A DNA stretch of 64,000 nucleotides from Gemella morbillorum (GTDB lineage: Bacteria > Bacillota > Bacilli > Staphylococcales > Gemellaceae), in assembly GCF_900476045.1 (NCBI RefSeq), contig NZ_LS483440.1, forward strand, positions 1,302,001 to 1,366,000. Direction: 5' to 3'. The stretch's first letter is position 1, and each line of letters starts with the position of its first letter. This document shows, one piece after another, positions 59,284 through 64,000 of the stretch. The position numbers were made by a program, and so were the translations under genes. The notes below the pieces were generated by a model. The model saw only the letters and a program-made list of their open reading frames with translations, made no database searches and was not told where the DNA came from.

Positions 59284-61695
59284 CTAAATTCTATTTCTTC
59301 TATATAGTCCAAATATTAAAATCAACAATAGAACACCTAAAAAACTTGATAAAATTGTTGTTGCTTCTCCTGTTTTAGCAAGAGAACCTGAACTTAAAAC
59401 ATTATTATTTTCTAAATTACCTTTATTTTTTAATTCTTTTGCTAATTTTTCTAACTCTAATGATTTTTGTTGTTTATTATATTCTGATAACAACAACGTA
59501 TATTTATCTTGTAATTCTTTTTCTTGAACTTTTAATTGTTCTAATTTAGTTTTCTCTACTAATAATTTTGCTTCTAACATTTCTTGTTGTTTTGTTGTTT
59601 CTTCTAACAATGCAGGAGCATTTTGTAATTTATTTAAATAAACTTTTGTTTCCTCTAATTTATTTTCTAAATTACCTATTACTTGCTGTTGCTCTTTAAT
59701 TTCTTGTTGTTTTACTTTTATATCTGCTTCTAATCTATTAAAATCAAAAACAACATTATCATAAACAACTTGTTTTTCCTGCTGTTGTTCTTTAATTTCT
59801 TTTAATTCTTTTTCTGCTACTTCTAATGCTTGTTGTTTTACTTTTATATCTGCACTTAAATTATCATAATTTATTTGTGCTTGTTCCTGAATTTCAGTAT
59901 TTTTCTCTAATTCTTTTTGTGATTCTTTTAAATTTAATTCTGCTTGTTGAGTTAATTCTTTTGTTGCTAATACATTATTTAAATTATTTGCAACTTCTTT
60001 CAAAGTATTTTGAGTAACACTTAATACACTTTTTGCATTTTCTTTTGCTTGTTGTTTCTGAATATTATTATTATCTTTTATATCATAATCAGATTTTGCT
60101 GTATCTAATACTGCTCTTAATTGTTCTGGTGTACGAGTTTGAGGTATTTCTTTTACATCAAAATTATTTTTAGTTGAATTTCTAACTTCTTCTTCACTTA
60201 CAGTAATAAAATGAACTCCTGTACCTTGTGAAACAGAAAAATCAACACCTAAATAATCTTTTTGAGGATTATTATAATTAATCCCTGCAATACTTTGAGC
60301 GTGCAACCATTCTGTACCATTTAACATAAATTTTAAAACAGCATTATACAATAACTCTTTTAATGCACCTTTTGAAAGCTTTTTATCAGTATTTGATATA
60401 CCATAAAGATTTTCATAAAACTGACCTTGACTCATTCCATACTCACTAGCTACTTTTGATATGCCAGCTTCATTATGACCTTTATATACACCAAAATTAC
60501 TATTAACATATTCATCAGCTACTTTTTTAGCAAAATCTATAGCTGAACTTGTTACTACAGTATTTTTAGTACCGAATTGTTTTCTAATTTGATTAACTAA
60601 ATCACTTGCAAATAATGATAATTCTTTTCTTACTTCATCTGATAAATTATTTACATCTAACAATGTATCATCATCATTTTTATTTTTCTTATAAGTATTT
60701 AATTTTAATAATTTTTCATTTTCTGATTTTAATACTTCTTTAGCTTTATCTCTTGTAGATTCAGGTAAACTATAATCCATATAAGTTTTTAAAGCCTGCA
60801 CATATTCATCACTTAAAACAATATTATTAATACTATCTACATCATTTTGAGCCTTAACTAGCTCTTTTTTAGCTTCTTCTAATGCTTTTTGAGTTGCTTC
60901 TGCCTCTTGTGTTTTTACTAATAAATCTTGTTTTTGTTCTGATACTTGATTTTCTAATTTATCTTTTTCAGAAGTTAAATTATCAATTTTATCTTGTCTT
61001 TCTTTATCAAGCTTTTTAGCTTCTTCTAATGCTTTTTCTTTATTTACAACATTTTCTTTTGCTAAAGCTAATTTTTTATTAGCTTCTTCTAATGCTTTAA
61101 TTACTTTATCTGCATTAGTTCCAGATAATATATCTTTAGCATTTTGTAATTTAGATTCTGCTTCTTGTGTTTTTAATTTAGATTGTTCTAATATTTTTTT
61201 AGCTTTTTCTACTTTCGATAATGCTTCTTGTTTTTCCTGCTGTTTTGTTGCTTCTTGACCTTTTAAAACTGATAATTTTTCATTTTCTGATTCTATTTCT
61301 TCGTTTTTATTTTTTATATCTTTATTTGTTCTTTCGATATTTTCTGGTGTAGATTCTTTTGAAAGTTTCTCTAATTCAGTTTTTTCTTTCGTTACTTTTG
61401 ATAATTCTTTATTAATACTATCTACTATACCTGATTGTTCTTTTACTTGACCTTTTACATTATCTAAATTTGATTTTGCTGTAGATACTTCTTCTTTAGT
61501 TACTACTTTAGATTCAGTTTTTTCAACATTTTGTTTAATACTCTCAACTGTAGAATTATTTACTACTTCATTACTAGCAAAGGCTTCATTGTCTGTTGCT
61601 AGTCCTATTGCTACTGCTGTTGCTAATCCTAATCCTACCGATACCAAGTTTTTATATTTTTTGCTCTTTCTTAATGTATATTTTTGTGTACTCAT
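59284..61695 (-). CDS. SEC10/PgrA-like surface exclusion LPXTG protein
   Basis: The 803-residue wall protein has a leader almost identical to that of the adhesin. A long coiled coil (about 60-295) comes next, then a globular domain (IRKQFGTKNTVVTSSAIDFA, VYKGHNEAGISKVASEYGMS, QSIAGINYNN, GVHFITVSEEEV) of the SEC10/PgrA type, and a second Gln/Glu/Lys coiled coil (about 560-760). The sorting signal is LAKTG with the following EATTILSSFLGVLL. Surface exclusion proteins reduce mating with cells that already carry the element. Confidence 0.92.
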   Translation of the reverse strand: MSTQKYTLRKSKKYKNLVSVGLGLATAVAIGLATDNEAFASNEVVNNSTVESIKQNVEKTESKVVTKEEVSTAKSNLDNVKGQVKEQSGIVDSINKELSKVTKEKTELEKLSKESTPENIERTNKDIKNKNEEIESENEKLSVLKGQEATKQQEKQEALSKVEKAKKILEQSKLKTQEAESKLQNAKDILSGTNADKVIKALEEANKKLALAKENVVNKEKALEEAKKLDKERQDKIDNLTSEKDKLENQVSEQKQDLLVKTQEAEATQKALEEAKKELVKAQNDVDSINNIVLSDEYVQALKTYMDYSLPESTRDKAKEVLKSENEKLLKLNTYKKNKNDDDTLLDVNNLSDEVRKELSLFASDLVNQIRKQFGTKNTVVTSSAIDFAKKVADEYVNSNFGVYKGHNEAGISKVASEYGMSQGQFYENLYGISNTDKKLSKGALKELLYNAVLKFMLNGTEWLHAQSIAGINYNNPQKDYLGVDFSVSQGTGVHFITVSEEEVRNSTKNNFDVKEIPQTRTPEQLRAVLDTAKSDYDIKDNNNIQKQQAKENAKSVLSVTQNTLKEVANNLNNVLATKELTQQAELNLKESQKELEKNTEIQEQAQINYDNLSADIKVKQQALEVAEKELKEIKEQQQEKQVVYDNVVFDFNRLEADIKVKQQEIKEQQQVIGNLENKLEETKVYLNKLQNAPALLEETTKQQEMLEAKLLVEKTKLEQLKVQEKELQDKYTLLLSEYNKQQKSLELEKLAKELKNKGNLENNNVLSSGSLAKTGEATTILSSFLGVLLLILIFGLYRRNRI

Positions 61696-61739
61696 AATAT
61701 TCTTTTCTAACTCCTATCTTTTTTCTATAAAATTTTTTA

Positions 61740-62417
61740 TTATCTAACTTTTTTTAATAATCCTGCTAATACTAATCCTAATGCACCTAAAAGACTTGAT
61801 AAAATTGTTGTTGCTTCTCCTGTTTTAGCAAGTTCTTTTACTTCTTTAATTTCTGCTAATGTATTAGCATTTTGCAATTTTTGTCCTAAAACTTGTTTTT
61901 GTTCTGGTGTCAATTTATCTGTATTTTCAATAACACCTTTTAATTCATCTTTATCTTTAGTAATATCTACTACATTATTAAATTCTTTTAATGTTTTAGT
62001 ATTATCTTTCTTATTTTCAAGAATATCTTTCTTATCTTCTTCAGCTTTCTTTTCTTCTTCTGGTTTTAATTCAGGTTTATTTTCTTTTTCTTTCTCTTTT
62101 TCCTTTTCTACTGCATCTTTTTCTTTTGGTTTTTCAGTTTCCTTTTCTTTGTCTTTTTCTTCTGGTTTTGGTTTATCATCAACTACTGGTGGTTGTTCTG
62201 GTGTAGTTGGTTCTGTTGGTTTAACCTCATCTTTAGGCTTTTCACCTTCTTCTTTTGGTTGTTCTGGTACTACTGGTTTATCATCAACTACTGGTGGTTG
62301 TACATCTTCTACTGGTTTATTTACTACTTCATCATCAGAAGCCTTAACTACTCCTGTTCCACCTAACACTGCACTTGCGATAACTGTTGTTAAAATAATT
62401 TTTGTTGTTTTATTCAT
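61740..62417 (-). CDS. Short Pro/Glu/Lys-rich LPXTG wall protein (PrgC-like position)
   Basis: I start at 62417 (MNKTTKIILTTVIASAVLGG), where a GTGAGGA site precedes; an in-frame extension to 62471 would add a Lys-rich piece without such a site. The mature part has repeats with PPVVDDKPVVPEQPKEEGEK and PPVVDDKPKPEEKDKEKE, then a Lys/Glu run, a helical piece (KQVLGQKLQNANTLAEIKEV) and LAKTG with EATTILSSLLGALG. The last 25 residues closely match those of the Sec10-like protein. It probably spans the wall as a stalk or small adhesin. Confidence 0.87.
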   Translation of the reverse strand: MNKTTKIILTTVIASAVLGGTGVVKASDDEVVNKPVEDVQPPVVDDKPVVPEQPKEEGEKPKDEVKPTEPTTPEQPPVVDDKPKPEEKDKEKETEKPKEKDAVEKEKEKEKENKPELKPEEEKKAEEDKKDILENKKDNTKTLKEFNNVVDITKDKDELKGVIENTDKLTPEQKQVLGQKLQNANTLAEIKEVKELAKTGEATTILSSLLGALGLVLAGLLKKVR

Positions 62418-62494
62418 AATTGTTGTCCTCACTTTTTCTTTTTTTTTTATTTTTGCAAAAATAAAAAACATTAATATAATGTACCAATGCTTTT

Positions 62495-63748
62495 TTAATA
62501 TAAATTTTCTATAACTTTTTGTTTTTTGTTTATGTAATCTTCTATTAACTTTTCCTTTTCCTTTTCATTAATTTTTGCGAAAGATACTATTTCGCCTATC
62601 GTATCATAATCTTTATTTAACAATCCTTTTTCTTTAGCTTCTTGATCAGCTTGCAGAACTAACGCTAAAGAAGTAGAGGCTTGTGTTATTAAAAATGATT
62701 TTTTTCTTTCTATTGTTTTTTGTTTCTTAACATTTTCAAACTTAAATTTCATTGAACCTTGAATCAACTGTTCCCATTTATCCCAATATTTTAATTTTTC
62801 CTCTGTTTCAAATACTGAAAAATAACTATTTAATACCGATACTGATTTTTCTTTTAATCGTTTTGACTTTGAAATTTGCTTAAAAAATGAATTTGCTTTA
62901 TCATCTCTCATTACTATTTCAAACCTGTTAAAGTTTAAATCAATTTCTTCATTTTCTTGTTGTAATTGTATTCCTTTTTTATAAAAACGTAAAAACAAAT
63001 TACTTTTCTTACTTCCACAATAAATAGTCATTCCTTTTGAAACTCCATTTTTTGTTTCATGCATAAAATTAAAACTCTGAAATTTTGTAACAATTAACTC
63101 ATTATGTTCACGTATTTTTTTTTCTAACTCTTCTAGTTCAAATAAAGGTGAAAAATCATCAATAGCAATATCTAACCGAGTAATTTTACCTTTATAAGCT
63201 ATTACTGTATCAAAGAAATCAAAATAATCTTCTTCCTTTTCAAATAATAATTCATCTAAAAGCCTGCAACCCTCACCAGTTATTTGTAAATTACAATGAT
63301 TATAACTTTCATCACCAAAAAATAAATTAATTCCTTTATATTCTAAACAAAACTTATAATTATAAAATCTTTTTTCAGAATATACTATGTCATTTTCACT
63401 TATTCTTAATAATGTAGAAAACATATTAATAACATCTCTTTTTTCAAAATAACTTTTTCTCATTGCATAAAATGTACATTGAAACCAATCCAAACCTATA
63501 AAAAGATTATCATTCACTTTATCAGTTATATCTACTACTTTAGATTTTACTGTTTTTTTAGTTTTTTCATATCTTTTTTTTAGTATTAATTCTACAAACT
63601 CTAATCTATCAACAAAAATTATATTATTTTCTTTCTTAGTTGATAGATTAGACCTATCAATTAATTTTCTAAGTCCGATTTTTGAAATTTTATAATCTAT
63701 AAAACTACAAAAATCATCACATTCAGAAATTGTAATATAATTTTTCAT
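62495..63748 (-). CDS. Rep_trans-type replication initiator/relaxase (MobT-like)
   Basis: The 417-residue protein starts with a helix-turn-helix-like segment (ITISECDDFCSFIDYKISKI, SNLSTKKENNIIFV). The Rep_trans core follows: FIGLDWFQCTFYAMRK, NHCNLQITGEGCR (in the form YNHCNLQITGEG), GKITRLDIAIDDFSPLFEL and FLRFYKKGIQLQQENEEID. Tn916 and ICEBs1 relaxases and pT181-type Rep proteins share this fold; the catalytic residue is a Tyr in those families. It is the first gene behind the candidate oriT. It may nick DNA for both transfer and rolling-circle copying. Confidence 0.88.
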   Translation of the reverse strand: MKNYITISECDDFCSFIDYKISKIGLRKLIDRSNLSTKKENNIIFVDRLEFVELILKKRYEKTKKTVKSKVVDITDKVNDNLFIGLDWFQCTFYAMRKSYFEKRDVINMFSTLLRISENDIVYSEKRFYNYKFCLEYKGINLFFGDESYNHCNLQITGEGCRLLDELLFEKEEDYFDFFDTVIAYKGKITRLDIAIDDFSPLFELEELEKKIREHNELIVTKFQSFNFMHETKNGVSKGMTIYCGSKKSNLFLRFYKKGIQLQQENEEIDLNFNRFEIVMRDDKANSFFKQISKSKRLKEKSVSVLNSYFSVFETEEKLKYWDKWEQLIQGSMKFKFENVKKQKTIERKKSFLITQASTSLALVLQADQEAKEKGLLNKDYDTIGEIVSFAKINEKEKEKLIEDYINKKQKVIENLY

Positions 63749-63823
63749 AAAGTATAATCCTTTTAAAGTAAAAATCGCTTTATATCAACGTTTTAATCAT
63801 TCACCATTTATACTTTTTTTATT

Positions 63824-63953
63824 TTAACCCCCCTTATTAGTTAGTTGGGGGTTAAGCGTGCCAAAGGCACGCCTGCCTAGTAGCTTTTGCTTGTTTCGTC
63901 CTTGTTGCGTGCGGGCTTATCGCCCGTACTCACGTACTTACTCGCAAGCTACT
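63824..63953. other. Hairpin-rich, GC-rich candidate oriT/nick region
   Basis: Three hairpins follow each other. TTAACCCCC/GGGGGTTAA is a 9-bp stem (63824-63855). GCGTGCC-AAA-GGCACGC is a 7-bp stem (63856-63872). CGGGC-TTATC-GCCCG (63912-63926) is enclosed by AGTAGCTT (63879) and AAGCTACT (63946). The patch is far richer in G and C than the rest of the window and codes for nothing. It lies just upstream of the relaxase gene, the usual place of oriT. The rest of 63749-64000 is plain AT-rich DNA. Confidence 0.6.
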
Positions 63954-64000
63954 TTTCGGCAGTTTTTTTATTTTTTACCAACTAATAATAATTTGTTAAA

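Noticed and set aside
62149..62514. Plus-strand frame with a Gly/Ser/Thr-rich repeat
   Set aside because: It is the antisense of the Pro/Lys-rich wall protein repeats, and repeated codons explain its regular look.

Overview
The window is very AT-rich DNA from a low-GC member of the Bacilli. The LPXTG wall proteins with YSIRK-type leaders, a YidC2-type insertase, HK97-type phage genes and a Tcp/Tn916-type conjugation set all fit Gemella or a close relative such as Streptococcus. The genus is an inference. TGG encodes Trp and TGA acts as stop, so the code is standard.

Positions 1 to about 27.1 kb, all on the minus strand, are one prophage whose left end (tail, lysis and probably integration genes) lies outside the window. 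In transcription order it starts at 27.1 kb with a sigma-like regulator. A replication block follows: Cas4-like DUF2800, DUF2815, a family A polymerase, a Rha-type antirepressor, a P4/VapE-type primase-helicase, a VRR-NUC nuclease, an SNF2 helicase and a DUF1492 late regulator. Next come HNH endonuclease, TerS, a DNA-modification island (SAM synthetase, ParB-N6A methylase, C5 methylase) and TerL. Downstream of TerL is a self-contained moron, then portal, ClpP-like protease, capsid, connectors, major tail protein, a -1 frameshifted tail chaperone and the tape measure.

From 27.3 to 30.4 kb lie two plus-strand genes of unknown function and a decayed DDE insertion sequence with recognisable terminal repeats. 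From 30.7 to 34.9 kb is a compact class II lanthipeptide locus (precursor, LanM, subtilisin-like LanP). Its precursor is clearly related to the enterococcal cytolysin large subunit: the leader ends in DVQAE, the core starts with TTPVC, and three ring segments are kept in order. No transporter, immunity gene or second precursor is visible. A YidC2 gene and an ISL3-family transposase among terminators and IS ends fill 35 to 38.4 kb.

From 38.4 kb to the right edge is an integrative conjugative element or plasmid, mostly minus strand. It starts at about 63.8 kb with a hairpin-rich candidate oriT and a Rep_trans-type initiator/relaxase. Three wall proteins reminiscent of PrgC, PrgA (Sec10) and PrgB (antigen I/II type) follow, then Ssb, TcpC, TcpD, TcpE, the VirB4-like ATPase, the FtsK-like coupling protein, a VirB6-like channel protein, a two-domain peptidoglycan hydrolase, a UvrD-type helicase and small accessory genes. 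Three Xre regulators share an almost identical recognition helix. Two accessory operons share a consensus promoter with an embedded 14-bp palindrome and a leader hairpin whose loop is conserved while the stem has changed.
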